From Bacillota bacterium (GTDB taxonomy: Bacteria; Bacillota_I; Bacilli_A; RFN20; CAG-288), in contig DNJQ01000068.1 in assembly GCA_003497225.1 (NCBI GenBank), positions 1 through 6,338 on the forward strand: DNA of 6,338 nucleotides. The letters run 5' to 3'. This document shows positions 1 through 6,229 of this stretch, one piece after another. Under the pieces are notes generated by a model. The model made no database searches, was not told the DNA's origin, and was given only the letters and a program-made list of their open reading frames with translations. The position numbers and the translations under genes were made by a program. Position 1 is the first letter of the stretch; the number at the start of each line of letters is the position of its first letter.

Positions 1-435
1 AAAGCCTATTTAATATATCGTTGCTCAAGATTCGATTTACAAGGAAAAGAAATTTTAAAAACTCAAGAAAAATTTTATCTAGTAGATACGGCATTAAGAT
101 ATAGCATTCTTGGATATAGCACTAAAAGTGTATCGGATAGTATTGAAAATGTTATATATTTAGAACTCAAACGTCGAGGCTACGATGTTTTTGTTGGCAA
201 AACTAAAAGTGGTGAAATAGATTTTGTTGCGACAAGACTTAACGATAAACTCTATATCCAAGTTACACAAGAAATAAGTTTTGAAAAGACAGAAGAAAGA
301 GAATATGGTCGTTTACTTGAAATACAAGATAATTATCCTAAATATGTTTTGCGCACTGATAATTTTGCTATGGGAAACTATGAAGGTATTAAAACGATGA
401 ACATCGCTGACTTTTTACTCAGTGATGAATATTAA
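1..435 (+). CDS. AAA+ ATPase of DUF4143 family, C-terminal part (partial, 5' end outside window)
   Basis: The frame is open from base 1 and gives 144 residues before a TAA stop; the start and the N-terminal ATPase lie upstream of the window. What is visible resembles the C-terminal DUF4143 region of the large AAA ATPase/DUF4143 family: a 'KFYLVDTALRY' segment (about residues 24-33), then a restriction-endonuclease-like fold with a glutamate in a helix (SIENVIYLEL, E49), 'GEIDFVA' (71-77, D74) and 'YIQV' (85-88). In these proteins Gln replaces the usual nuclease Lys, so nuclease activity is doubtful. Proteins of this family are common in multiple, often strain-variable copies in Bacillota and their role is poorly known. 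The Walker motifs cannot be checked. The gene converges on ribU with only 6 bases between stop codons. Family assignment is from recognition of the sequence pattern, not a search. Confidence 0.85.
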   Translation, partial: KAYLIYRCSRFDLQGKEILKTQEKFYLVDTALRYSILGYSTKSVSDSIENVIYLELKRRGYDVFVGKTKSGEIDFVATRLNDKLYIQVTQEISFEKTEEREYGRLLEIQDNYPKYVLRTDNFAMGNYEGIKTMNIADFLLSDEY

Positions 436-441
436 TAAAAA

Positions 442-1161
442 CTAATTTATTTTATTTGCATCTTCATTATTTTCTTGGCTTTCAACTTGTATTACATCAA
501 TAGTGACTTTATCTTTTTTTGTGTTTCCAAATCTTTTTTTGAAAAAAACGATAATTGTATTGTATAAAATTTCAAAAAGAGCACATACTATTAAGCCTTT
601 TAATAAATTAAATGGCAGGTATAACAAAATACATATGAGAATTAAACTACCTTCATAGGGGAACATGCTATTTGAAACAAAGCCAGTATAAGAGAAACAG
701 CTATCTGGTTTCCAGGAAAGATAAGTAGGTGTTATGAATAAGTAGTTTAAAAATGTCATGACTGAACTTACTGAAGCAATTATAACTATATAAGTAATAA
801 TTCTCCAAACAACTTGATGTTTAAATCTTTTTTGGAATAACTCACATAAAAACATGGCTGCAACATAAACAAGGGAAGTTATAACCATGGTAATTTGTCC
901 AATAGCAATTGGACCTGTTGGGCCAAAGATAGCTAAATCTACTAGTGCTTTTACTATGGCACAAAGAATTGCGTACTGCCAGCCACACATGCTATAAGCG
1001 ACTAAAACTACTGTATCAGATGGTTCAAGAACTAACCATGGTGCAATAGGATAGCGCATAAAGTATCCACCGATAAAGACGATTAAAACACCTAAAGCGC
1101 CTAGCATAGATGCTAGACATAGGTTAAGTATTATCTTACGTTTATTATATTGTTTTTTCAA
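442..1161 (-). CDS. ribU: ECF transporter S component, riboflavin-specific (RibU)
   Basis: Protein of 239 residues with about six hydrophobic segments (roughly 10-32, 46-60, 62-80, 86-108, 118-142, 170-206), the plan of the substrate-binding subunit of ECF vitamin transporters. RibU-like marks include a small-residue patch in helix 1 (LASMLGAL, 16-23) suited to docking the shared EcfT subunit, 'EPSD' (46-49), 'NYLFITPTY' (139-147) and 'LPFNLLKG' (182-189). The FMN riboswitch in the leader independently points to riboflavin. It would work with EcfA, EcfA' and EcfT, which are not in this window. The start is TTG at 1161-1159: it lies 9 bases after AAGGAGG (1177-1171) and no ATG is available before residue 19. 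The C-terminal 30 residues are polar and Asn/Glu-rich and probably cytoplasmic. The stop is TAG. Confidence 0.9.
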   Translation of the reverse strand: MKKQYNKRKIILNLCLASMLGALGVLIVFIGGYFMRYPIAPWLVLEPSDTVVLVAYSMCGWQYAILCAIVKALVDLAIFGPTGPIAIGQITMVITSLVYVAAMFLCELFQKRFKHQVVWRIITYIVIIASVSSVMTFLNYLFITPTYLSWKPDSCFSYTGFVSNSMFPYEGSLILICILLYLPFNLLKGLIVCALFEILYNTIIVFFKKRFGNTKKDKVTIDVIQVESQENNEDANKIN

Positions 1162-1168
1162 AATAAAA

Positions 1169-1227
1169 CTCCTCCTTCCGTTCGATAATACTTCAGGAGA
1201 AGATTTATATTTATTTATTCAATCTTC
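1169..1227 (-). promoter_or_regulatory. Expression platform of FMN riboswitch: ribosome-binding-site sequestor and competing helices
   Basis: Read as RNA (high to low coordinate), CUUCUCCU (1202-1195) pairs with AGGAGGAG (1176-1169), eight pairs including one U-G wobble, covering most of the ribosome binding site. Two other pairings compete for the same strand. CCUGAAG (1197-1191) is fully complementary to CUUCAGG (1334-1328), which carries the 5' strand of the riboswitch basal helix, and flanking pairs lengthen this to about 11. AAUCUUC (1205-1199) is fully complementary to GAAGAUU (1227-1221). FMN binding would hold the 5' strand in the basal helix and favour sequestration. No helix followed by a U-run is present, so control is likely at translation rather than by termination. 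Confidence 0.7.
1171..1177 (-). promoter_or_regulatory. ribU ribosome binding site (AAGGAGG)
   Basis: A strong Shine-Dalgarno sequence 9 bases before the TTG codon, which decides the ribU start. It lies within a segment (1169-1176) that can pair with the upstream leader, so its accessibility is probably what the riboswitch controls. Confidence 0.9.
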
Positions 1228-1335
1228 GCTTCTTTATACCAGCCTTTACTGTCGCCAAAGGAATTTCACCTTTTCAATCGTTTTCACGAGTCGTGGGGTT
1301 TACCACCGAGTAGGAATTTCACCTAACCCTGAAGC
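1228..1335 (-). ncRNA. FMN riboswitch (RFN element)
   Basis: The transcribed strand carries hallmark RFN segments in order: CUUCAGGG (1334-1327), GGUGAAAUUCCUAC (1323-1310), a CGGUGGUA-like segment (1307-1300), ACCCCACGACUCG (1298-1286), a second GGUGAAAUUCC (1270-1260) and GGCGACAGU (1256-1248). It closes with GAAGC (1232-1228), which pairs with GCUUC (1335-1331) as basal helix P1. The two copies of GGUGAAAUUCC are diagnostic of this aptamer. The element lies 67 bases before the ribU start and directly after the predicted transcription start, so the aptamer is at the very 5' end of the message. FMN binding is expected to reduce RibU production. The length of 108 nt is a little short for the class, consistent with one short variable arm. 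Confidence 0.96.
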
Positions 1336-1341
1336 ACACAT

Positions 1342-1370
1342 AATATAGTATATGATTTTATTATTGTCAA
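1342..1370 (-). promoter_or_regulatory. Sigma-A type promoter of ribU
   Basis: On the minus strand, TTGACA (1370-1365) is followed by a 17-base spacer and TATATT (1347-1342), one mismatch from the -10 consensus. Initiation would fall near 1335, at the first base of the riboswitch basal helix. The -35 box begins only 4 bases after the end of the upstream ABC gene. Confidence 0.85.
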
Positions 1371-1374
1371 TAAA

Positions 1375-4026
1375 TTACTCAGTTCTTAAACAAATTACCG
1401 GATCTTTCTTAGAGGCGATGCGCGCAGGAATGAAACCAGAAGTTAAAGTAAGAAGAACCGAAACAAGTATTAGTATTACTGCATGTAAAGGATTTAAGAA
1501 AGCAATGGTACCAATATTTGCTTCTGGATAAATAGAATTAATTATTGCATTTACTGGTAAACACAAGATATAAGTCATTATTATTCCTATTAAACCTGAA
1601 ATGAAACCTATAATAACTGTTTCAGCCTGGAATAAACGCGAGACGTCCTTTTTTCTTGCACCAATAGATCTTAAAACACCAATTTCTTTAGTTCGTTCTA
1701 TTACCGAAGTATACATTATTATCGCCATCATCACCGAAGAAGTAACTAAAGCAATAGCAGCAAAGCAGATTAAAACTATTGAAATAATATTGATCATAGT
1801 TCCAATAGAAGAAATTAAAACTGATGATAAATCAGTATAGATTATTTTTCCATCGGGATTTTGATCGTTATAATTATCTAGATATGTTAATATCTTACTT
1901 TTTTCTTTAAAGCTTTTGGGATATATTGTTATAGAAGTTATATTAGTATCAGTAGCGGTTGCAAGTCTTTGATTATAATAATCTGACATATCTATTTCTT
2001 TAAGCGTATTTAAAGATGATATACATTTAATAGATGTATTAGCTAAGGAAGAACTATCAACATGTAAATAGCAGTGATTTTTAATTTCTTTCGTGAGTTC
2101 AGAATCTTTATTCATATTCAAAACTTTTTGGGTTAAAGATTGGGGATAATAAATTCCGTAACTCATTAAATCTACCGCCGTAGTGTCTTTTGGACGCAAA
2201 ATACCAACTATTTTTAATGTTTCACCTTTAGTGTCATCTTCATATAACGCTCTTAAACTATCGCCACTCTTTTTCGTGTAATATGTTAAATTTCTCGTGC
2301 TTTCATTTTCTTCAAACATTCCCATTAATTCTTTAAAGTCAGAACTTTGGAAAATTGTTTCTGGACTTGAAACGGCATGCTTAGCTAAATTGTTCATTAA
2401 AATATTCATTCTACTAAAATTAGCATCGCTTTTTAAAAATCTTCCAGTATAATTATCTGAACCATCTTGCTTAACATAAAGATCATCAGAAGAGAAGATT
2501 TTAAATTTTTTGTTTATTATATCATCAAAAGTAAAAGTCTTTTGACTTTCGCCGGCGGCCATATTTACATCATAACCTAATGCTTTCATGGTGTAATATG
2601 ATATACGATTATATCTATCAACTGAAATCAAAAGTTCATTGCTGTTTTGAGGATATTGACCAATAATATCATATTGACTACGGATGAAGTTTTCATCTCC
2701 AGTAAGTTCGCTCCAATATCCCGATGATCCGGTTATTGAAGAAAGAACCGAATTAGAAGAAGTAGAAATAGTTACTGGAGTATTTGAAGCATCAAGAGTT
2801 ACGGCATTCATTTCGATTGAATAGTTATATTTAACTGAACTAACCAAAGACTTATCTATGCCTTGAATATATTGGATATATTCTTCATTAATATCATTTA
2901 TGTGCATTGTTGTTTGAGCAGGCTTTTGAATGATGATGGAATTTGAATCAGGGAATTCTTCTAGTTCTATTTTGTTTCCTTCTAAAAAGTCTTCAGTGAC
3001 AGCGTTTCGCTCAATGGATATAGGGAATTGTGATAAAGATTCTCTTTCAGCACGGTGAACATAATTACTAAATCCATTAGATAAAGAGAGAACTAAAGCA
3101 ACACCGATAATACCAAAACTGCTAGCGATAGAAGTAAGTATCGTCCGACCTTTTTTAGTCATGATATTATGTGCTGAAATATTGAGCGCAGTTTGAAAAC
3201 TCATGGATGATTTTTTCTTCATCCTTTTTTGTTTATGAAGTTCATCGTTTACTTGGTCAGAAAAACTCGTATCAACCATGGTTAAATCATTAGCATCCAT
3301 ATCAATAGTGCTATCTAAGTTTTTATTTTCTTGAACTAATTCATTTTGAGGTACATTTTCATCACCTATTATTACCCCATCTTTCATCCTAATGATTCTA
3401 GTTGCGTATTTATTAGCGAGTTCTTCATTATGAGTAACGATAATAACTAATCTATTTTTTGATAGTTCTTTTAATATATCCATTACTTGAACAGAAGTTT
3501 TAGAATCTAGCGCTCCTGTTGGTTCATCAGCTAAAATGATTTTTGGATCATTAACAATCGCTCGAGCGATGGCGACCCTTTGCATTTGTCCACCCGATAA
3601 TTGATTAGGCCTTTTATTAATCATATCCCCTAAACCAACTTTAGTTAAAGCTTCCTTGGCTTTCTTTTTTCTAAACTTAACGCTGGAACCAGATAAAGTT
3701 AAAGCTAATTCAACATTAGATAAGACTGTTAAATGGGGAATAAGGTTATAATTTTGAAAGACAATTCCTATTTTACGGTTACGATAAGTATCCCAATCGA
3801 CATCTTTATAATCTTTAGTAGATTTATCGTCTACTATTAAATCACCTGAGTCATAACGATCAAGACCACCGATGATATTAAGCATTGTGGTTTTTCCACA
3901 ACCTGATGGTCCTAAAATTGCTGCAAAACCAGAATCCTCGAATGTTAAACTCAAATCGTGTAACACGGGGACATTGTTGTTTTTATCTAAAACATATGAT
4001 TTTTTAATATTCTTTAGCTCTAACAT
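1375..4026 (-). CDS. ABC transporter, fused MacB-type ATP-binding domain and FtsX-type permease
   Basis: Protein of 883 residues. The N-terminal ATPase (about 1-220) has Walker A GPSGCGKT (39-46), Q-loop Gln91, signature LSGGQ (143-147), Walker B IILADE (163-168), the D-loop SALD equivalent GALD (171-174) and switch His199, all intact. An acidic linker (about 220-270) leads to a permease with one helix (about 297-316), a large extracytoplasmic region (about 320-740), then three helices (about 743-770, 804-826, 846-866). FtsX-family marks are [14 protein letters not shown] (777-790) and the C-terminal [11 protein letters not shown]. This is the mechanotransmission/efflux type (MacB, LolCDE, BceAB relatives) rather than an importer; the substrate is unknown, with peptides, antibiotics or lipids likely. 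The ATG at 4026 was chosen because AAAGGGA lies 6 bases upstream; a TTG 66 bases further upstream has no ribosome binding site and would add residues ahead of the usual domain start. It is divergent from padR, so joint control is likely. Confidence 0.92.
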   Translation of the reverse strand: MLELKNIKKSYVLDKNNNVPVLHDLSLTFEDSGFAAILGPSGCGKTTMLNIIGGLDRYDSGDLIVDDKSTKDYKDVDWDTYRNRKIGIVFQNYNLIPHLTVLSNVELALTLSGSSVKFRKKKAKEALTKVGLGDMINKRPNQLSGGQMQRVAIARAIVNDPKIILADEPTGALDSKTSVQVMDILKELSKNRLVIIVTHNEELANKYATRIIRMKDGVIIGDENVPQNELVQENKNLDSTIDMDANDLTMVDTSFSDQVNDELHKQKRMKKKSSMSFQTALNISAHNIMTKKGRTILTSIASSFGIIGVALVLSLSNGFSNYVHRAERESLSQFPISIERNAVTEDFLEGNKIELEEFPDSNSIIIQKPAQTTMHINDINEEYIQYIQGIDKSLVSSVKYNYSIEMNAVTLDASNTPVTISTSSNSVLSSITGSSGYWSELTGDENFIRSQYDIIGQYPQNSNELLISVDRYNRISYYTMKALGYDVNMAAGESQKTFTFDDIINKKFKIFSSDDLYVKQDGSDNYTGRFLKSDANFSRMNILMNNLAKHAVSSPETIFQSSDFKELMGMFEENESTRNLTYYTKKSGDSLRALYEDDTKGETLKIVGILRPKDTTAVDLMSYGIYYPQSLTQKVLNMNKDSELTKEIKNHCYLHVDSSSLANTSIKCISSLNTLKEIDMSDYYNQRLATATDTNITSITIYPKSFKEKSKILTYLDNYNDQNPDGKIIYTDLSSVLISSIGTMINIISIVLICFAAIALVTSSVMMAIIMYTSVIERTKEIGVLRSIGARKKDVSRLFQAETVIIGFISGLIGIIMTYILCLPVNAIINSIYPEANIGTIAFLNPLHAVILILVSVLLTLTSGFIPARIASKKDPVICLRTE

Positions 4027-4032
4027 AGTATT

Positions 4033-4039
4033 TCCCTTT
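4033..4039 (-). promoter_or_regulatory. Ribosome binding site of ABC transporter gene
   Basis: AAAGGGA 6 bases before the ATG at 4026-4024 supports this start over the upstream TTG. The same non-ideal AAAGGG core precedes the DUF4097 gene. Confidence 0.65.
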
Positions 4040-4062
4040 GATAATGTGTTTATTTTATCAAA
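4037..4062. promoter_or_regulatory. Candidate operator: TTTGATAA-N10-TTATCAAA inverted repeat
   Basis: A perfect 8-bp inverted repeat (arms 4037-4044 and 4055-4062) with a 10-base spacer spans the -10 box, likely start site and part of the ribosome binding site of the ABC gene. One arm lies within the promoter and would not be transcribed, so a protein-binding DNA site is more likely than an RNA hairpin. The neighbouring PadR protein is the obvious candidate ligand; this is inference. Confidence 0.45.
4052..4060 (-). promoter_or_regulatory. Extended -10 promoter of ABC transporter gene
   Basis: On the minus strand TGA-TAAAAT forms a TGn extended -10 with one mismatch in the hexamer. No good -35 hexamer sits 17 bases upstream (TATATT), which extended -10 promoters tolerate. 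Initiation near 4045 would give a leader of about 18 bases. Confidence 0.5.
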
Positions 4063-4111
4063 TAACAAAGTAGAAATATAGTTTTGTTTCAAATAAAAAA
4101 ATGAAAAGATG

Positions 4112-4141
4112 TTGACATATGATTATTATGCGTCATATAAT
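4112..4141 (+). promoter_or_regulatory. Consensus sigma-A promoter of padR operon
   Basis: TTGACA (4112-4117) and TATAAT (4136-4141) both match the consensus exactly, with an 18-base spacer. Transcription would start near 4148, about 16 bases before the padR ATG. Such a strong promoter ahead of a repressor operon suggests it is normally held down by a bound protein. Confidence 0.88.
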
Positions 4142-4153
4142 ACTATGCGTAGT
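4142..4153. promoter_or_regulatory. Candidate PadR operator at padR start site (ACTA-TGCG-TAGT)
   Basis: A small inverted repeat with 4-bp arms begins directly after the -10 box and covers the predicted start. TATGCGT is also directly repeated (4127-4133 and 4145-4150 with its preceding T excluded, core ATGCGT), with one copy inside the promoter spacer. The position suits autorepression, but the repeat is short and could be chance. Confidence 0.35.
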
Positions 4154-4163
4154 GAGGTATACG

Positions 4164-4478
4164 ATGGATGCTCAATTAAAAAGAGGTTTACTAGATGTAT
4201 GTGTTCTCGCTTGTATATCCAATAAGGAATCTTATGGATATAAAATTATTCACGATATTTCTCCTTATATTGAAATGAGTGAAGCAACTTTATATCCCAT
4301 ATTAAGAAGACTAGTGGAGAAAGGAGAGGCGAATTCACGAACTGTGGAAATTGATGGCCGTTTAAGAAAGTATTATTCAATTACTTATAAAGGCCAACAA
4401 CACATAAATGAATTTATTGAACAGATACGAGAATTTAATCAAGCATATCAATATATTTTGAAATCATATGGAGGATAG
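4164..4478 (+). CDS. PadR family transcriptional regulator
   Basis: Protein of 104 residues, the size of the short PadR subgroup (LmrR-like): a winged helix plus one C-terminal dimerisation helix. Marks are 'QLKRGLLDVCVLACI' (4-18), 'SYGYKI' (23-28), 'SEATLYPILRRLVEKGE' (39-55) for the recognition helix, a wing with 'GRLRKYYSIT' (65-74), and 'KGQQHINEF' starting the C-terminal helix. PadR proteins usually repress genes for detoxification or multidrug efflux and are released by small hydrophobic ligands. The ATG at 4164 was chosen because GAGG (4154-4157) lies 6 bases upstream and it fits the family N-terminus; an in-frame ATG at 4119 would lie inside the promoter. It is the first gene of the operon and divergent from the ABC gene, so it probably regulates both. 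The stop is TAG, 4 bases before the next start. Confidence 0.93.
   Translation: MDAQLKRGLLDVCVLACISNKESYGYKIIHDISPYIEMSEATLYPILRRLVEKGEANSRTVEIDGRLRKYYSITYKGQQHINEFIEQIREFNQAYQYILKSYGG
4470..4474 (+). promoter_or_regulatory. Ribosome binding site of HAAS-domain gene (GGAGG), inside padR
   Basis: GGAGG within the last codons of padR lies 8 bases before the ATG at 4483. It picks this ATG over the in-frame ATG at 4468, which overlaps the binding site itself. The arrangement suggests translational coupling to padR. Confidence 0.85.
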
Positions 4479-4482
4479 TTAT

Positions 4483-5391
4483 ATGACCGAGAAAATGTGG
4501 AAAGATGAATTAAAAAAATATTTATACCTACTACCTGTAAAAGAAGAGCGCGAGATACTTTCGTATTTTGATGAAGCTTTTGCTGATTATCGCGACCAAG
4601 GGTACACCGATAATGAAATAATCGAAGAATTCGGTGATCCAAAAGAAGTTGCTAAATCGATGGTTTCCTCTTATCTTGATGACAATCAAGCGATTGAAGA
4701 AAGAGAAGAACGTGAAGCGGAAAGTGGGACTAATTTCCGTTCCAAGATAAAAAGAGGAATATCAAACATTGGTAAATCAGTTTCTGGTTTTTGTGATAAG
4801 ATCAGCGCTTCATCAAGGAAAAAACGCACAGACTTAAATAGTGAAGATAGAGATAACTATGAAAGAGAAGTCGAAGAAGCGCGCAAAAAACAAGAAAGAG
4901 TTAGAGAGGAGGTAAGAGAAGAGGAGGAAGAACTTAGAAAATTAAAGAAAGAAAGAGAAGAGCTAGCTCACGAGAATGAAAGAGCTAAAGAGGAAAAAAT
5001 GAAATCAGGAAAGTATGTAGAAATTGAAAAAGAGACTAAAGAAAAGAAGTTTGCAGAAGGAAAGCCACGCACTTATACGAAGGCGGAAAGACATTCATTT
5101 TTAACAAATCTAATTTATACAATATTAATGTTAGCATTTTTCGCTTTAGGAATATGTTTAGCAGTAGGAATTGGTGAATCTATATTTAGAGATGTAATCA
5201 AGTTTGCTAATAGAGTTGCAAATTGTGGCGCTTGGAACGGAGATGCAATTATCATGATAGGTTATTATATCTTAATGATAAGTATTCAATTAGTAGTCAT
5301 GGGCTTAGGACTAGGAATAGCTGTAGGATGTATTAAGAAAATTTACAAGAGATTCTTTGTAAAAAAATATGTCCTAGTAAAGGGAAAGTAA
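4483..5391 (+). CDS. HAAS (DUF1700) domain membrane protein with long coiled coil
   Basis: Protein of 302 residues. The N-terminal 66 residues match the HAAS/DUF1700 helical domain: 'LKKYLYLLP' (10-18), 'EILSYFDEAFADYRDQG' (24-40), 'EIIEEFGDPKEVAKSM' (45-60). A basic stretch (about 85-115) is followed by a very charged Glu/Lys/Arg segment (about 122-190) expected to form a coiled coil, then two membrane helices (about 209-232 and 255-284) and a basic tail. The large N-terminal part is expected to be cytoplasmic. HAAS proteins are found next to PadR regulators and DUF4097 proteins in many Bacillota and are thought to be membrane signalling partners; no biochemical activity is assigned here. 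The coiled coil is longer than in common DUF1700 proteins, which usually pass from the HAAS domain almost directly to membrane helices. The next gene starts 1 base after the stop. Confidence 0.85.
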   Translation: MTEKMWKDELKKYLYLLPVKEEREILSYFDEAFADYRDQGYTDNEIIEEFGDPKEVAKSMVSSYLDDNQAIEEREEREAESGTNFRSKIKRGISNIGKSVSGFCDKISASSRKKRTDLNSEDRDNYEREVEEARKKQERVREEVREEEEELRKLKKEREELAHENERAKEEKMKSGKYVEIEKETKEKKFAEGKPRTYTKAERHSFLTNLIYTILMLAFFALGICLAVGIGESIFRDVIKFANRVANCGAWNGDAIIMIGYYILMISIQLVVMGLGLGIAVGCIKKIYKRFFVKKYVLVKGK

Positions 5392-5392
5392 T

Positions 5393-6190
5393 ATGAATAT
5401 AATTAGTAAAATATTGTGCGCTGTCGGTTTATTAGGAGCCGTGGGCGGAGGAATAACATTAGGCGTTGGAGCTTGCCAAGGTGGAAACTTTAAAAGAGGT
5501 GTTATTGAAGATGAATCAAATTTAAACATTCATGCAGATTCATTTGATGTATCAGAGATGCCAAGTTCAATCAACATTGATATGTCAGTAGGCGATATAA
5601 GACTATACACTAGCACTAATGATCGTCTTACCATTACTCATAAAACTTATGAAAAGCAAAATACGATTAGTATTTCTGGAAGCACAGTTTATGTCAAAAG
5701 CAAAGGTGATAACCCGTTTAATTGGTCATTAACTAATATGTTCAGCAAGTATATGGGCGGATCAAATTCTTTAAGTATATTTGTCCCAGATTGGTATTCA
5801 AATAGAATAAATATCAATCTTGGAGCAGGAAAGATAAGATCTGAAGTATATTTTTTAACTCCTATCTTAGATTTTAAAAATAGTGCTGGATCAATTGAAA
5901 TAGTTAATGCAATTCAAACAAATAAAATGAAGTTAGAAGCATCAGCTGGAGACATTGATATGAATTTAGAAGATCTAAGGGATATAACGGAAATTGATTA
6001 TGTAACTTATGATTTAAAAGTAAGTGCAGGAAGTATAAATGTTAAGATGCCAGATAATGATTTAACTTATTATGTAGATGCTGATGTTAGCGTTGGAAAT
6101 AGGGTAGTTGAAGGTGATGGTGTAAAAGAAGATAGCAAAATTAGAATTAACGCTGATGTTACTGCAGGAAATATAAAAATAACAAAATAA
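5393..6190 (+). CDS. DUF4097 family beta-repeat protein, exported or membrane-anchored
   Basis: Protein of 265 residues. Residues 1-28 form a Gly-rich hydrophobic signal or anchor with one Lys (K6) and end in VGAC; Cys28 fits a relaxed lipobox, so it may be a lipoprotein, although a plain anchor is possible. The rest is beta-rich with a repeated [ST/G]-[AV]-G-x-I pattern: SVGDIRL (65), GAGKIRS (144), SAGSIEI (164), SAGDIDM (184), SAGSINV (211), SVGNRVV (233), TAGNIKI (258). This is typical of DUF4097, a putative stacked beta fold. Known relatives include B. subtilis YvlB and enterococcal LiaX, the latter linked to envelope stress and antimicrobial-peptide defence; the role here is inferred from that and from the operon. 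AAAGGG (5379-5384) lies 8 bases before the ATG, inside the end of the previous gene. It is the last gene before the terminator. Confidence 0.88.
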   Translation: MNIISKILCAVGLLGAVGGGITLGVGACQGGNFKRGVIEDESNLNIHADSFDVSEMPSSINIDMSVGDIRLYTSTNDRLTITHKTYEKQNTISISGSTVYVKSKGDNPFNWSLTNMFSKYMGGSNSLSIFVPDWYSNRININLGAGKIRSEVYFLTPILDFKNSAGSIEIVNAIQTNKMKLEASAGDIDMNLEDLRDITEIDYVTYDLKVSAGSINVKMPDNDLTYYVDADVSVGNRVVEGDGVKEDSKIRINADVTAGNIKITK

Positions 6191-6195
6191 TATAT

Positions 6196-6229
6196 AAGGA
6201 CCATTCAAGAAGAACGGTCCTTTTTGTTT
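6196..6229 (+). terminator. Rho-independent terminator of padR operon
   Basis: A stem AAGGACC / GGTCCTT (6196-6202 with 6216-6222), one A-C mismatch, then TTC / GAA closing a 5-base AAGAA loop, followed by TTTTTGTTT. It starts 5 bases after the DUF4097 stop. Its T-tract runs directly into the group II intron boundary. Confidence 0.93.

Noticed and set aside
434..451. AATAAA / TTTATT complementary pair between the convergent stops, as a bidirectional terminator.
   Set aside because: It is a 6-bp A/T-only stem overlapping both stop codons, too weak to call in such AT-rich DNA.
1601..1840. Plus-strand open frame of 79 codons inside the ABC gene.
   Set aside because: It is antisense to conserved FtsX-type membrane helices, with no ribosome binding site or family resemblance.
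3872..4081. Plus-strand open frame of 69 codons opposite the ATPase Walker A region.
   Set aside because: It is a shadow of the strongly conserved ATP-binding domain.
4027..4092. Upstream TTG start that would add 22 residues to the ABC transporter.
   Set aside because: There is no ribosome binding site before it, the added residues precede the normal start of the ATPase domain, and the region contains the likely promoter.
4119..4163. Upstream ATG start for padR, 15 residues earlier.
   Set aside because: It lies between the -35 and -10 boxes of the predicted promoter and lacks a ribosome binding site.
4448..4642. Minus-strand open frame of 64 codons over the padR/HAAS junction.
   Set aside because: It is antisense to the HAAS domain and the translationally coupled start, with no supporting signal.
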